From Rheinheimera baltica DSM 14885 (GTDB lineage: Bacteria > Pseudomonadota > Gammaproteobacteria > Enterobacterales > Alteromonadaceae), in assembly GCF_000425345.1 (NCBI RefSeq), contig NZ_AUDG01000020.1, positions 1-64,000 of the forward strand: a stretch of 64,000 nucleotides of DNA, given 5' to 3'. Position numbers and translations under genes: made by a program. The notes beneath the pieces were generated by a model. That model was not told where the DNA came from and made no database searches. It saw only the letters and a list, made by a program, of their open reading frames with translations. Below are positions 52,909 to 63,097 of this stretch, piece by piece; the stretch's first letter is position 1; the number at the start of each line of letters is the position of its first letter.

Positions 52909-55037
52909 TGACAACGAACAGTTTTAGTTTGCAAATTCGCGATGATCAAATTGGTGTTATTACCATGGATATCGCTGGCGAATCGATGAATATATTAAAA
53001 GCCGCCTTTGCTGATGAAATAAGTAGTCTACTCAGTGAGATTAACGCCAATACACAACTTAAGGGGTTGGTATTTATTAGCGGTAAAGCGGATTCTTTTA
53101 TTGCCGGCGCTGATATTTCCATGTTGGATGCTTGCCATACGGCAGCCGAAGCTGAAGCCATTGGCCGAATGGGCCAGCAGATGTTTGATCAGCTAGAACA
53201 GCTAAAAATCCCGCTGGTAGCAGCCATTCATGGGCCTTGTTTAGGCGGCGGTTTAGAGCTGGCGATGGCATGTCATGCGCGGGTTGCAACCTCTGACAGC
53301 AAAACCGTAATGGGATTACCTGAGGTGCAGCTGGGTTTGTTACCCGGTAGCGGTGGCACGCAGCGTTTGCCGCGCTTAGTGGGTTTACAAAAAGCCTTAG
53401 ACATGATTTTAACTGGCAAGCAACTGCGTGCAAGTCAGGCCAAAAAAGCAGGTTTGGTAGATGAAGTGGTGCCACAGAGTATTTTGCTTGATGCGGCAGT
53501 GCAACGTGCCTTAAAAGGCAAAATTGTGCGCGAGCAACCCGCATTAAATTTAGTGGGTAAAGTACTGGAACGCACCCCGTTTGGTCGAAATGTGCTTTTT
53601 AACCAAGCTCGTAAACAAACATTAAAGAAAACACAGGGCAATTATCCCGCGCCTATTAAAATTCTGGATGTAATAAAAACCGGTGTTGATAGCGGTATGC
53701 AAGCGGGTTTGGCAGCAGAAGCCAAAGCCTTTGGTGAGCTTTGCATGACTAAAGAATCAGCGGCGTTACGAAGCCTGTTTTTTGCCACAACTCAGATGAA
53801 AAAAGAAACGGGTGCCGGTGATACTAAACCGCAAAAGGTGACTAAAGCTGCAGTATTAGGCGGCGGCTTAATGGGCGGTGGTATTGCTAATGTTACGGCG
53901 ACCAAAGCCGGTGTGCCGGTGCGGATAAAAGATATTAGCGAAGAAGGTATTAGTAACGCACTGAAATACAGCTATTCGCTGTTGCAGAAAAAGTTTAAAC
54001 GCCGTTTCATCAGCAAAGCTGAGATGCAAAAACAGCTACTACGCATCACCGGCACCACAGATTACAGTGGTTTTCATGATGCAGATATTGTGGTTGAGGC
54101 AGTGTTTGAGGATTTAGCTTTAAAGCAGAAGATGGTATCTGACATTGAGCAACATTGTCATGACAGCACAATTTTTGCAAGTAATACCAGTTCATTACCA
54201 ATTAACCAAATTGCGGCCAAAGCAACTCGTCCTGAGAATGTAATTGGTCTGCATTACTTTTCACCGGTAGACAAAATGCCATTGGTGGAAGTTATTGCAC
54301 ACGACACCACATCTGAGCAAACTATCGCTACAACGGTTGCTTTTGCGCGTAAGCAGGGTAAAACGCCCATTGTAGTTAAAGACGGTGCAGGCTTTTATGT
54401 AAACCGCATTTTAGCGCTTTATATGAACGAAGCAGCTAACATTTTGCTTGAAGGCGAGCCGGTTGAAAAGATAGACAAAGCGCTGGTTAAATTTGGCTTC
54501 CCTGTTGGCCCTATAACCCTGCTTGACGAGGTAGGCATTGATGTAGGTGCCAAAATATCACCTATTCTGGCGCACGAGCTGGGAGAGCGTTTTGTGGCGC
54601 CGGCGGCTTTTGACAAATTACTGGCAGATGGCCGAAAAGGTAAAAAAACTGAAAAAGGCTTTTATCTGTATGGCAAAAATGCGGCAAAAGGCAAAAAGCA
54701 GGTCGACGAATCTGTTTATGGTGTTTTATCACTAACGCCAGCTCCGAAGCTTAATACTGACGAAATTAGCAGTCGCTGCATCGTGCAAATGTTAAATGAA
54801 GCTGTGCGTACCTTAGAAGAGGGGATTATTGCTTCACCTCGCGATGGTGATATCGGGGCTATTTTCGGCATTGGTTTCCCACCGTTTCTGGGCGGGCCTT
54901 TCCGATATATTGATCAGTTGGGTGCAGACAATCTGGTGGCGCAATTACGCAATTTAGAAAGTCGTTTTGGTCCTCGTTTTAGCCCGGCGGCATTGTTGGT
55001 GACCATGGCAGAACAGAAGCAACGCTTTTATAACTGA
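52908..55037 (+). CDS. fadJ: Fatty acid oxidation complex alpha subunit FadJ
   Basis: A 709-residue fusion enzyme (E. coli FadJ 714). The N-terminal enoyl-CoA hydratase domain has [18 protein letters not shown] and [19 protein letters not shown] (catalytic Glu). The 3-hydroxyacyl-CoA dehydrogenase domain begins at about 310 with the NAD-binding [13 protein letters not shown] and contains [15 protein letters not shown]. It carries out two steps of beta-oxidation. The start at 52908 is one base into the fadI stop; an in-frame upstream ATG inside fadI is not credible. Confidence 0.95.
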   Translation: MTTNSFSLQIRDDQIGVITMDIAGESMNILKAAFADEISSLLSEINANTQLKGLVFISGKADSFIAGADISMLDACHTAAEAEAIGRMGQQMFDQLEQLKIPLVAAIHGPCLGGGLELAMACHARVATSDSKTVMGLPEVQLGLLPGSGGTQRLPRLVGLQKALDMILTGKQLRASQAKKAGLVDEVVPQSILLDAAVQRALKGKIVREQPALNLVGKVLERTPFGRNVLFNQARKQTLKKTQGNYPAPIKILDVIKTGVDSGMQAGLAAEAKAFGELCMTKESAALRSLFFATTQMKKETGAGDTKPQKVTKAAVLGGGLMGGGIANVTATKAGVPVRIKDISEEGISNALKYSYSLLQKKFKRRFISKAEMQKQLLRITGTTDYSGFHDADIVVEAVFEDLALKQKMVSDIEQHCHDSTIFASNTSSLPINQIAAKATRPENVIGLHYFSPVDKMPLVEVIAHDTTSEQTIATTVAFARKQGKTPIVVKDGAGFYVNRILALYMNEAANILLEGEPVEKIDKALVKFGFPVGPITLLDEVGIDVGAKISPILAHELGERFVAPAAFDKLLADGRKGKKTEKGFYLYGKNAAKGKKQVDESVYGVLSLTPAPKLNTDEISSRCIVQMLNEAVRTLEEGIIASPRDGDIGAIFGIGFPPFLGGPFRYIDQLGADNLVAQLRNLESRFGPRFSPAALLVTMAEQKQRFYN

Positions 55038-55084
55038 CAGTAATCACGGTCGAAAAACAACCAAAAGTTAACAATATTTGCTTA

Positions 55085-55111
55085 ACAAGGGCGCTATAAT
55101 AGCGCCCTTGT
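55085..55111 (+). terminator. Hairpin after fadJ
   Basis: ACAAGGGCGCTAT and ATAGCGCCCTTGT pair almost perfectly over a single-base loop (in practice a shorter stem with a 7-nt loop), followed by TTG. The T-run is weak, so efficiency is uncertain. Confidence 0.65.
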
Positions 55112-55131
55112 TGTATTGAAGGAGCTAATAA

Positions 55132-55329
55132 GTGCTAGTGTTACCTGTCTTGTGGCTGATCACCGCCGCAGGGATCTATATTGCAGCGTTACGTAGTGGT
55201 ATGAAAGCCATGAAATGGGCGCTGGCAGCGCTTATCACGGGTCCATTGTTATTACCGCTGTTTAACAGCCATAAACAGCTACAATTGCGCAAAATACGTG
55301 CCGGAAATACGGTACTATTCCGCCCCTGA
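55132..55329 (+). CDS. Small two-pass membrane protein, function unknown
   Basis: A 65-residue hydrophobic protein (GTG start, GAAGGAG 8-13 bp upstream). Two predicted membrane segments (MLVLPVLWLITAAGIYIAAL and KWALAALITGPLLLPLF) are followed by a basic C-terminus. I recognise no family. Its end overlaps the convergent hdfR end by 15 bp. Confidence 0.6.
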   Translation: MLVLPVLWLITAAGIYIAALRSGMKAMKWALAALITGPLLLPLFNSHKQLQLRKIRAGNTVLFRP

Positions 55330-56187
55330 TTTACCGCTAGTTTGCAGCGCTGTGCGCAATTGTGTGACGATATCACTAATTTGATTTCGCTGAGCGGCTT
55401 TAGGTAAAGAAATGGCGAAAAGCTCCCGTGTCATCACGGGAGCATCGTTAATCAGCGTTAAACTTTTATCTGCCAGCAAGCTGTGTACCATAGTATCAGG
55501 TAGATAAGCAGAACCACCACTGTGCTGCATTAGTTCAAGCGCGATACGGGCACTGCCAGTTCGCAAATAGGGCGGTGGTAGTTCAGGGAAAAACCGGGCA
55601 TGTTGAATGTCAAATGCAGTGCCCCAGTCAACCAGAATATATTGGCGTTGCATTGCCGATTTTGCGCTGGTGTCATTAAAGGTCGTTACGGGAAGCAGCT
55701 TGATATCTCCCAGCTTTTCAATCTGCATTTCATCTACTTTAGGGGCATCAAATAGCAAGGCTAAATCCAGATGACGCTCTAATACTTGTCTTGCTATTTG
55801 ATCTTTACCCATCGACTCAGCGCGCCACGAAAGGCCCGGTAAGGCGTGCTGAATGTTAATAAAGCCTTGTAGTAAAAAGGCATCCCAAACATTCGCTGTT
55901 GCAGCTATAGACAACTGTATAGCCTGTTCTGCGCTAACAGCAACCTCCTGCTTTGCACGCTGCAACGCGGTCAACATAGCTTCAGCATGAGGCAATAGGC
56001 GCTCGCCTGACGCCGTTAGCTGTATGTTATTGCGATAGCGGCTAAACAAGTTAACACCTAGCTGTTGTTCCAGCTGACGGATGCGAAAGCTAACGGCAGA
56101 CTGAGTTAAATAAAGATTTTCAGCGGCTTTACCAAAATGTCGTGTGCGTTGAACTTCAATAAAGGTCTTAAGCAGTTCGGTATCCAA
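55315..56187 (-). CDS. hdfR: LysR-type regulator HdfR
   Basis: A 290-residue LysR protein whose helix-turn-helix region (MDTELLKTFIEVQRTRHFG, LYLTQSAVSFRIRQLEQQL) is almost the same as E. coli HdfR, a repressor of flhDC there. Its divergent neighbour is maoP, as in E. coli, which supports the call. The C-terminal effector domain is more diverged. Confidence 0.9.
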   Translation of the reverse strand: MDTELLKTFIEVQRTRHFGKAAENLYLTQSAVSFRIRQLEQQLGVNLFSRYRNNIQLTASGERLLPHAEAMLTALQRAKQEVAVSAEQAIQLSIAATANVWDAFLLQGFINIQHALPGLSWRAESMGKDQIARQVLERHLDLALLFDAPKVDEMQIEKLGDIKLLPVTTFNDTSAKSAMQRQYILVDWGTAFDIQHARFFPELPPPYLRTGSARIALELMQHSGGSAYLPDTMVHSLLADKSLTLINDAPVMTRELFAISLPKAAQRNQISDIVTQLRTALQTSGKSGAE

Positions 56188-56316
56188 ATCGAATCCTTTT
56201 ATAAATTTATGGTGTCGATAAAAAATTTTTGTTTTACGACAGTAATTTTGTTAACCATACTCCGCACAGTTTAAACAGGCTGGCTTGATATTCAACGAGA
56301 TTAGAGGAAAAAAGTG

Positions 56317-56664
56317 ATGCAGCAAAGTTTTGTCGCTAACCGTCGCTTTTTCGATGACGGTAATTTCCCAAAAGGATTTACGCGGTCCGGGCGCTTTACT
56401 CTGGCAGAAGGCAACATGCTAGAGAAACATGGGGTGGCAATGCAGGATCTGGAGCAGGGTAAACGTGCGCCAGTGAATGATGAAGAGCAACGTTTCATTG
56501 CAGTGTGTAAAGGCGAAGAGCCTGCTACTTCAGCGTTTGAAAAAACCTGGATGAAGTATAAACAGCGATTGGCGGAGAAGCGTAAGTTTCATACCGTGTT
56601 TGGTAAGAAACGTATTGCTGATGGCAGTGACGATTTTTCTTACGTCGAAACAGACTCCGACTAA
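56317..56664 (+). CDS. maoP: Ori macrodomain protein MaoP (DUF413)
   Basis: A 115-residue DUF413 protein like E. coli MaoP: NRRFFDDGNFPKGFTRSG, LEKHGVAM, EQRFIAVCKGE and FHTVFGKK line up with it. In E. coli MaoP, with the site maoS nearby, organises the Ori region of the chromosome. The start at ATG 56317 has GAGGA 8 bp upstream. Divergent from hdfR. Confidence 0.92.
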   Translation: MQQSFVANRRFFDDGNFPKGFTRSGRFTLAEGNMLEKHGVAMQDLEQGKRAPVNDEEQRFIAVCKGEEPATSAFEKTWMKYKQRLAEKRKFHTVFGKKRIADGSDDFSYVETDSD

Positions 56665-56672
56665 CTAGCTTA

Positions 56673-56697
56673 AAGCCCCTCTGACAGGGGCTTTTTT
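56673..56697 (+). terminator. Rho-independent terminator of maoP
   Basis: AAGCCCCT-CTGAC-AGGGGCTT plus TTTTG: a strong GC stem with a T-run, 8 bp after the stop codon. Confidence 0.92.
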
Positions 56698-56718
56698 GTT
56701 AGTGCGAGTCTGCAAACA

Positions 56719-58968
56719 CTAACTGGAGGCTGGAACTGCGGTGAGTTTAGTGCGCTTGTGCTTCTGCTCAAGCAAAAATTGTTTAAACCCATCTTCTGAT
56801 AGGGGCTTACTGTAGTAATAGCCCTGTATTACGTCACAGCGCAGTTTACGCAGTATCTCAAGCTGGGTTTCAAGTTCAACCCCTTCGGCAACCACACTCA
56901 AGCTCAGGTTGTGCGCTATCGTCATGATGGTATCTACCATATTACGACCACGAGCGGTGTTCATATCGTCGATAAAGGCTTTGTCAATTTTAAGAGTATT
57001 AAGCGGAAATTGCTTTAGGTAAGCTAATGAGGAATAGCCAGTTCCAAAATCGTCCATGGCAAGATGAATGCCTCGTGCCCTTAGTTTTTTCATTACCTCA
57101 ATGGCTTGAGGTGGCGATTGCATAACTGTTCCTTCAGTTATTTCCAGTTCCAAATGGTAGGAAGGGAGCTCTGTTTGCTGCAGAGTATCATCAATTAGTT
57201 CACATAAAAAAGGCAAACTAAACTGGCGTGAAGATAAATTAACCGCTACCCGTCCCTGAAATAAACCTTGATCAATCCAGCTTTTAACCGCAAGACACGC
57301 TTTACGTAGAACGACTTCGCCAATCTCAATAATTTGGCCGGTTTCTTCGGCCACAGGAATGAAGTTGGCCGGGCTTATAATACCGCCTTTTGGTGTAATA
57401 AATCGTACCAGTGCTTCCATGCCAACAAGCTGTCCACTGAGAATATCCATTTTGGGTTGGTAGTAAACAACAAAATGATCCTCTTTTAAGCCGTGACGGA
57501 TTAAATTTTCTAGCTGTAACCGTTTAACCGCCTGCTTGTTCATTGAGTCATTAAAAAATAAATAGCGGTTTGCGCCCTGGCTTTTGGCATGGTACATAGC
57601 CGTGTCAGCGTTACGCAGCAACGCTTGTGGATCTGCGCCATCGTCGGGGAACAAGACTATCCCTACGCTACTGGTAATGGCGAGTTCATGCTGAGAAACC
57701 AATAATGGTTGATTAATTTGCATCAACAACTCTTTGGCCAGTGTGGTGATTTGATGCAGGTCATTAGTTTGATCGAGTAAGATAGCAAATTCATCCCCAC
57801 CTAACCGATATAGCTTGTTGTGGTAACTGCTGTAGCCAGTAAGCCGATTTGATAACTTGCACAGTAAGTTGTCACCTAGTTCGTGTCCAAGTGAGTCATT
57901 GATTTTTTTAAAGTTGTCTAAATCAAACACCAACAGTGCGTGTTCTGTTTCTGCCTTAACCAGTTCAGCGAGTTTTTGCATAAACAACGCTCTGTTTGGT
58001 AAACCAGTGAGTGTATCAGTACTAACAAGCTGTTTGAGTTCTGCTTCTTGTTGCTTACGTTCGGTAATATCCGAGAATACAGCGACGTACTGGTTGACAT
58101 TGCCTTGCTCATCTTTAATTTGAGCAAAGGTCAACTCTGCCTGATACAACTCGCCATTGACATGTTGTTCCTGAATTTCGCCGCTCCAGGTGCCTGTTAT
58201 TAACATTTGCTGGCGAATATCTTGCATAAAACGGCTGGGGTAAAGACTTAGCTCAAAGCGTTGATTAAGGCTTTGTTCCCGGCTTTTACCTGTGATTTTA
58301 CTGAATGATGGATTCACTTCGAGGACTTGAAAATCGGTGTTACAAATCACTACGGCATCAGAAATTGTTTGCAAGCAACGGGCAAATAATTGCAATTGCT
58401 CTTCAGTTTGCTTGATCTGGTGAATATTTTTTAAGGTACCGGTCATTCTGCTGGGTTTACCATTGGCCGTAAAGGCGACTGCTTTACCTCTATCCAGTAC
58501 CCATGTCCAACTGTTGTCTGCGGTTTTAAGCCGGTAAGTTGCTTCAAAATGACCGGTTTTACCATCAAGGTGATTTTGCAGCAGCTCTGCAACCCGTGAT
58601 AGGTCTTGTGGATGAATTTGGGCTTTATTCGGTGGAAAGTCTTGTGCACGTGGGCGCAGTTCAACGGGATCTAACCAAGAGCTAGAGCGATATAACTCGC
58701 CGGAGCTTATTTTCCAGTCCCAGAGTTCGTCACCGCTGCCCCACATAGACAAACGCAAACGCTCTTCACTATGCTCAAGTTTAAGCTGATAGCGTCGCAT
58801 TTTAATGATACTGACATGCGCCAGTATCAGGGCCGCGAATGAAAACAGCAACACAAGTGTCAGTGTGTAATTTTGTGAATAATCCCAGCCGATGGCGTAT
58901 AAACCAAAAGAAAAAGTGCCCAATAAAAAGGCACTGATTACTATGGTTATTTTTGTTTTTAATATCAC
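56719..58968 (-). CDS. PAS-GGDEF-EAL cyclic di-GMP protein
   Basis: A 749-residue membrane protein with a GTG start. Two membrane segments (about 7-25 and 35-55), PAS domain 1 (about 65-185, WGSGDELWDWKI), PAS domain 2 (about 190-310), GGDEF domain (about 320-480, LGGDEFAILL intact) and EAL domain (about 490-740, MEALVRF, DDFGTGYSS and EGVE intact). It can in principle make and degrade cyclic di-GMP in response to a sensed signal, probably tuning motility or biofilm. Confidence 0.92.
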   Translation of the reverse strand: MILKTKITIVISAFLLGTFSFGLYAIGWDYSQNYTLTLVLLFSFAALILAHVSIIKMRRYQLKLEHSEERLRLSMWGSGDELWDWKISSGELYRSSSWLDPVELRPRAQDFPPNKAQIHPQDLSRVAELLQNHLDGKTGHFEATYRLKTADNSWTWVLDRGKAVAFTANGKPSRMTGTLKNIHQIKQTEEQLQLFARCLQTISDAVVICNTDFQVLEVNPSFSKITGKSREQSLNQRFELSLYPSRFMQDIRQQMLITGTWSGEIQEQHVNGELYQAELTFAQIKDEQGNVNQYVAVFSDITERKQQEAELKQLVSTDTLTGLPNRALFMQKLAELVKAETEHALLVFDLDNFKKINDSLGHELGDNLLCKLSNRLTGYSSYHNKLYRLGGDEFAILLDQTNDLHQITTLAKELLMQINQPLLVSQHELAITSSVGIVLFPDDGADPQALLRNADTAMYHAKSQGANRYLFFNDSMNKQAVKRLQLENLIRHGLKEDHFVVYYQPKMDILSGQLVGMEALVRFITPKGGIISPANFIPVAEETGQIIEIGEVVLRKACLAVKSWIDQGLFQGRVAVNLSSRQFSLPFLCELIDDTLQQTELPSYHLELEITEGTVMQSPPQAIEVMKKLRARGIHLAMDDFGTGYSSLAYLKQFPLNTLKIDKAFIDDMNTARGRNMVDTIMTIAHNLSLSVVAEGVELETQLEILRKLRCDVIQGYYYSKPLSEDGFKQFLLEQKHKRTKLTAVPASS

Positions 58969-59002
58969 TTATAACAACTACGTGACGATAACTACACTCA
59001 CG

Positions 59003-61798
59003 TTATATAACTTTACTATTAGTGTCAAAAGCAATTTGTGTTTTCTGTAATTGTTGTTTTAGGCTGGCTGCATCACAAAATCGTAAATGGCTATGTTTCG
59101 GTTTACCATCGGTTGCCAGAAAAATTGCATCGTAATCGGGTAGCAATAACTGCTGCAAAAATTCAATAAATTGTGTCAATGTAAGTTGGCGCATCGCATC
59201 AATAATGCGATCGCTTAGTGCAAAACTATAATCTTGTTGCCCCAGCGCCAGCCAATAGCGTTTAGCCCTTGCACCCAAGCTGGTATCACGTTCATTAAGC
59301 TGAGCTAACACACCCTGTTTAATTTCGATAAATTCTTCCTGGGTCAATGCCTTTGTATCCGCCAGAAAAGAGCGAAAAAATGTTACCGTAGCCTCATACA
59401 GTTTTTCGCAGTCTGCATTAGGCGACTGAATATAAAATGCTATACCAGGCAACGTATTTATTGGCACATAACCGGTACCTACCAGATAGCCCAGTTGCAG
59501 TTCGGTTCTTAATTGATGGAAGTACTCTGGCGACAACACATGGTTTGCTAACATAAAGAGTGCCATTTGCTCCGGGGTTGCCTCTGGTGCCGGTAAATAA
59601 ATGACTAATGCATGATCGTTATGATCGACATCCTGATTTAACCAAACGGGGCCGTGCCCCTGTATGTTAAATGCTGGATTGGTCAGTTTAGGCCCGGTAC
59701 TAACGAGTTGAGATTGCCATTGCGTTAGCATTTTTTCTAACTGCAGTGCATGGTCATTCGTCCAGTTGCCCAGCAGTAAGCTTTCAATATGCACCTGGCG
59801 TAATAATTGCTGATGAAACGCGATAAATTGCTCAAAGCTCAGCTGTTCTAATGCATCAGCTAGCAAATCTATTTCTGGGTTTAAGGGCTGTAAAACAGCC
59901 GAAAGTTGGCTGAATAACCTTGCTACCGGCTTGTTTTTAGTGCTGTTGCGCCAATGACGACCCAGCTGACGCTTTAATTCTTCAAAACGCGGTTCAGAAA
60001 AGTGTTGGTGCAACATCTGGCCAAGTAAGTCTTGCAGCAAGCGTAATTGATTTGCTGCCAACCCGCTGGTATGAAGGCTAATACCCTGGCGTTGTACATG
60101 CAGATGATACATAAGTCCTATGGTGGTAGCGGCGTAAAACTGCTGGTTAATATTATCCTGAAACAGTTCTACCCATAATCGTGTCGCGGCAAGCTGTTTG
60201 CAGTCGCCGATGCTGCCCGGCAGACTTAATTGCACGAAAATATGGCCTTTTGGACTGGCAAAATCTGTGTCAGCTTTGTACCACACGCTTAACACGTCAG
60301 TTTCTCTGATACAGCGAGGACTGTCCATGTGTTCGGTATCTGTTAATAATGAAATGTCACCGTCGATATAAGGGTTAGGTGGGGGGAGCTGCAGCTGGGG
60401 TATGGGCTTAGCCATATCAAGTTGCTTTAACAGCTCGGCGGGTAAGGGCATGACGCTATAGGGCGTGTTATACCAACGGGCTTGCTGATCAGTTTGTACG
60501 CCAGGCGCAATTAGCATTAAACGCATATTGCTACTGGTTAAATAGCTCAGTATTTGTTGATAAAGTGCCTCTGTGGGCAGTTCCATCCTGTAGTCGCCAA
60601 AAATGATATCTTCTACCGGATAGTGCTGCATGCTAACCGATAAATGGTTAGCCGTTTGCAGTGCTGTTGCAGGTTCCTGGTACAAATAGGCCCAGCGCAA
60701 TAGCTTTTGTCGCTCTGCAAACAGTGCTTCAGGAAGAGGCTGTGCTTTAAGAGCGGCCAGCGCGCTAAATAAGGTTGATAATATGTCATCGCGGGCGTTA
60801 AGGCCTTTTTCAGTAAGTTCAAAGGCGATGGTAAAGTCTTTGTAATTGCTTCCATCAATACCCCCACCGGCGCTGAGTTGGTTAACTAAATCTTGTTCTT
60901 TTAAGCAACTTAACAGTGAGCCAGGGCCTTCATCACCCAGTAAATGTGCGATAAAGCTAATCAATTTATGCTTATACCAGCGCTGAATATCCGGCATGGC
61001 GAAACTAACCACAAGTTTTTGCGTGTCTCTATGTGGCTGAATATTGAGTTGAACGGCCTGATGTTCAGGCAAGTACAACGGCACATCTAATGCGGTTTTT
61101 GCGGGTAAATGCGCAGGCAGGGCGCTGAAATACTGTTCAACCAGACGTTGTTGCAGAGCTAGCTCAAGGGATGATACCAGTGTCAACGTCATGCGACTGG
61201 TACTGTACTGCTGCACAAAAAAATCCAGTAACGCCTGCTGTAAACTACTTTGTTCGTTGTCGGCCAGTGTAAGTAAGTTGCCAACAGAAAATTTCGAAAA
61301 CGGGTGTTCGGGGTTGATAGTCTCTTTGTGGACTTGATAAATACGTCTACCGTCATCTTTTAACTTAAGCGAAAACTCTGCCTCAATGGCATGCCGTTCT
61401 TTTTCAACATATTCACTACTAAACAGCGGCTGGCTAAACATGTCGGCAAAACGGGCTAAGGCCTCGTCATAAAAATGTGTATCAATATCAAAGAAAAAGC
61501 TACTGTGTTCAGTGCCAGTCCAAGCATTATGACTACCACCATGGTGATTGATAAATTGCTGATAGTCGCCTGCGCCCGGATAATTTACCGACCCCAAAAA
61601 TAACATATGCTCAAGAAAATGCGCTAAACCTTCCCGACACACCGGATCATCAAAATGCCCTACATTAACGGTTAACGCTGCTGCACTTTTTTCACTGTCT
61701 GCCTGATGGACCAACAGCACTGCCAACCCATTTGCGAGTGTCAGATATTTATAGCTGCTATTGTCGTTAGGGCTTTGCAATATTTGGTTATTTTCCAA
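59003..61798 (-). CDS. Insulinase (M16) family zinc protease
   Basis: A 931-residue pitrilysin-like protease. The inverted zinc motif HFLEH (about residue 62) with the distal Glu in ERHAIEAEFSLK, then GTEHSSFFF and a C-terminal inactive M16 half with LRTELQLGYLVGTGY. No signal peptide is visible, unlike periplasmic E. coli pitrilysin (962 residues), so this one is probably cytoplasmic and degrades peptides. Confidence 0.9.
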   Translation of the reverse strand: MENNQILQSPNDNSSYKYLTLANGLAVLLVHQADSEKSAAALTVNVGHFDDPVCREGLAHFLEHMLFLGSVNYPGAGDYQQFINHHGGSHNAWTGTEHSSFFFDIDTHFYDEALARFADMFSQPLFSSEYVEKERHAIEAEFSLKLKDDGRRIYQVHKETINPEHPFSKFSVGNLLTLADNEQSSLQQALLDFFVQQYSTSRMTLTLVSSLELALQQRLVEQYFSALPAHLPAKTALDVPLYLPEHQAVQLNIQPHRDTQKLVVSFAMPDIQRWYKHKLISFIAHLLGDEGPGSLLSCLKEQDLVNQLSAGGGIDGSNYKDFTIAFELTEKGLNARDDILSTLFSALAALKAQPLPEALFAERQKLLRWAYLYQEPATALQTANHLSVSMQHYPVEDIIFGDYRMELPTEALYQQILSYLTSSNMRLMLIAPGVQTDQQARWYNTPYSVMPLPAELLKQLDMAKPIPQLQLPPPNPYIDGDISLLTDTEHMDSPRCIRETDVLSVWYKADTDFASPKGHIFVQLSLPGSIGDCKQLAATRLWVELFQDNINQQFYAATTIGLMYHLHVQRQGISLHTSGLAANQLRLLQDLLGQMLHQHFSEPRFEELKRQLGRHWRNSTKNKPVARLFSQLSAVLQPLNPEIDLLADALEQLSFEQFIAFHQQLLRQVHIESLLLGNWTNDHALQLEKMLTQWQSQLVSTGPKLTNPAFNIQGHGPVWLNQDVDHNDHALVIYLPAPEATPEQMALFMLANHVLSPEYFHQLRTELQLGYLVGTGYVPINTLPGIAFYIQSPNADCEKLYEATVTFFRSFLADTKALTQEEFIEIKQGVLAQLNERDTSLGARAKRYWLALGQQDYSFALSDRIIDAMRQLTLTQFIEFLQQLLLPDYDAIFLATDGKPKHSHLRFCDAASLKQQLQKTQIAFDTNSKVI

Positions 61799-62004
61799 TA
61801 TAACTCCCTTTTTAAGCTATGGTTATGCAAGCAGATAACCACAGTGTCATAGCAATAAGTAATAAACAACTTAAGTTTTATGCGTTAATAGCAGTTACGC
61901 TTGGAGACAACTTTCATTATCATAGCGCACAATTTTTACCCGGCGTATTGTTATCTGTCTACTGTCAGTTAACAGGGAACCTTGAGCAGTATGGTGTCTA
62001 TTAA
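61799..62004. other. Intergenic region between the M16 protease gene and sixA
   Basis: A 206 bp divergent gap that must hold both promoters. An open frame of 61 codons ends at its right edge but has no ribosome binding site or known relative; I do not call it a gene. Confidence 0.4.
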
Positions 62005-62493
62005 ATGGTAAATCTCGTTATTATGCGTCACGGCGAGGCTGAACCGCTATCGTCACAAGACAGTCAGCGTCAGCTAACTGCTCGTGGTCAGCAAGAAGTC
62101 AACCAGATGGCCGTATGGTTACATCAACACTATGCTCTGTTTGACTGGGTATGGGCCAGCCCGTATCTGAGAACCCGTCAAACCGCCGAACTAATGGTAG
62201 CCAAGCAAGGTCCGTTTAGCCAGCTTGAAATTTTGCCTGAATTAGTGCCCGAAGGTGATGCGGCCCTATTCAAAGCGTATTTTGACGCCCGTATCAGCGA
62301 AAAACCTGATGCCAGAGTATTACTAGTGTCACACATGCCATTGGTTAGCTTTTTGGTTGAGGCTTTTACTCTGCCTGATCAGGCGCCGATATTTAGCACT
62401 GGTCAGTTGGCTTGTATTGATTACCGGCCGGGGGTATCTGGTCGCTTGTTAGAGCGTTTATCACCCCAGGAATTTTCACTGCTTAGCGTATAG
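62005..62493 (+). CDS. sixA: Phosphohistidine phosphatase SixA
   Basis: A 162-residue histidine phosphatase. The catalytic RHGEA motif is at residues 8-12, with the second Arg in YLRTRQTAE and the second His in LLVSHMPL. It removes phosphate from His residues of phosphotransfer proteins; in E. coli it acts in the nitrogen phosphotransferase system. Convergent with smrB, with 8 bp between the genes. Confidence 0.92.
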   Translation: MVNLVIMRHGEAEPLSSQDSQRQLTARGQQEVNQMAVWLHQHYALFDWVWASPYLRTRQTAELMVAKQGPFSQLEILPELVPEGDAALFKAYFDARISEKPDARVLLVSHMPLVSFLVEAFTLPDQAPIFSTGQLACIDYRPGVSGRLLERLSPQEFSLLSV

Positions 62494-62501
62494 CTGCACG
62501 T

Positions 62502-63044
62502 TTACTCTTCCAGGCGTAGCAACAACAATACTGCACCGTGCTTGCCCCAGCTTTTTGGGGCAGTATGAAAAGCTCGGACATGTGGATGTTGAATTAACCA
62601 GTTAGGTACTTTTTTGGCCAGAATACCTAAACCTTTGCCATGCACGACACAGGCACAGTTTAGGTGTTGCTTATGACAATAGGCTAATAAACCAGCGAGT
62701 TCAGTTTTGGCTTCTAATGTTGTCATACCATGCAAATCCAGCACAACCTGAGGCTGAAACTCGCCACGACGTAAACGGCCCGGCAAATGAGGGTCTTCGC
62801 CACTACTCAACCAGCTGAGATTTGGGCCATTTGCAATGTAACCTTCAAATTCATCAGAAAAATAGAACAAATTTTCGCCAAGCTGTTTGCTTGAGACGTC
62901 TGTACGTCTTTTTAGCTTGCGAGGGGCGGCAACAGGCGGTATCTTGTCTTGCGCCATAGGGCGTGCGCCTGTTATCGACTGACGAAACAGCTGGCTGTCT
63001 TCGGCACTAATGCCTGCTGTAGTAACATTGACTTTTTTTTGCAT
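62502..63044 (-). CDS. smrB: Smr domain endonuclease SmrB
   Basis: A 180-residue protein with a C-terminal Smr domain: [14 protein letters not shown] and [17 protein letters not shown]. SmrB is the ribosome-collision endonuclease of E. coli that cleaves mRNA between stalled ribosomes. It is divergent from prmB, as in E. coli. Confidence 0.93.
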   Translation of the reverse strand: MQKKVNVTTAGISAEDSQLFRQSITGARPMAQDKIPPVAAPRKLKRRTDVSSKQLGENLFYFSDEFEGYIANGPNLSWLSSGEDPHLPGRLRRGEFQPQVVLDLHGMTTLEAKTELAGLLAYCHKQHLNCACVVHGKGLGILAKKVPNWLIQHPHVRAFHTAPKSWGKHGAVLLLLRLEE

Positions 63045-63097
63045 GGCGCAAGTCTACTCAAACTGACCGGTTTTTACAAAAAGAGCTTAAATCCATC

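Noticed and set aside
61819-62004. 61-codon open frame before sixA
   Set aside because: No Shine-Dalgarno sequence, no recognisable family, and it lies in the divergent promoter region.
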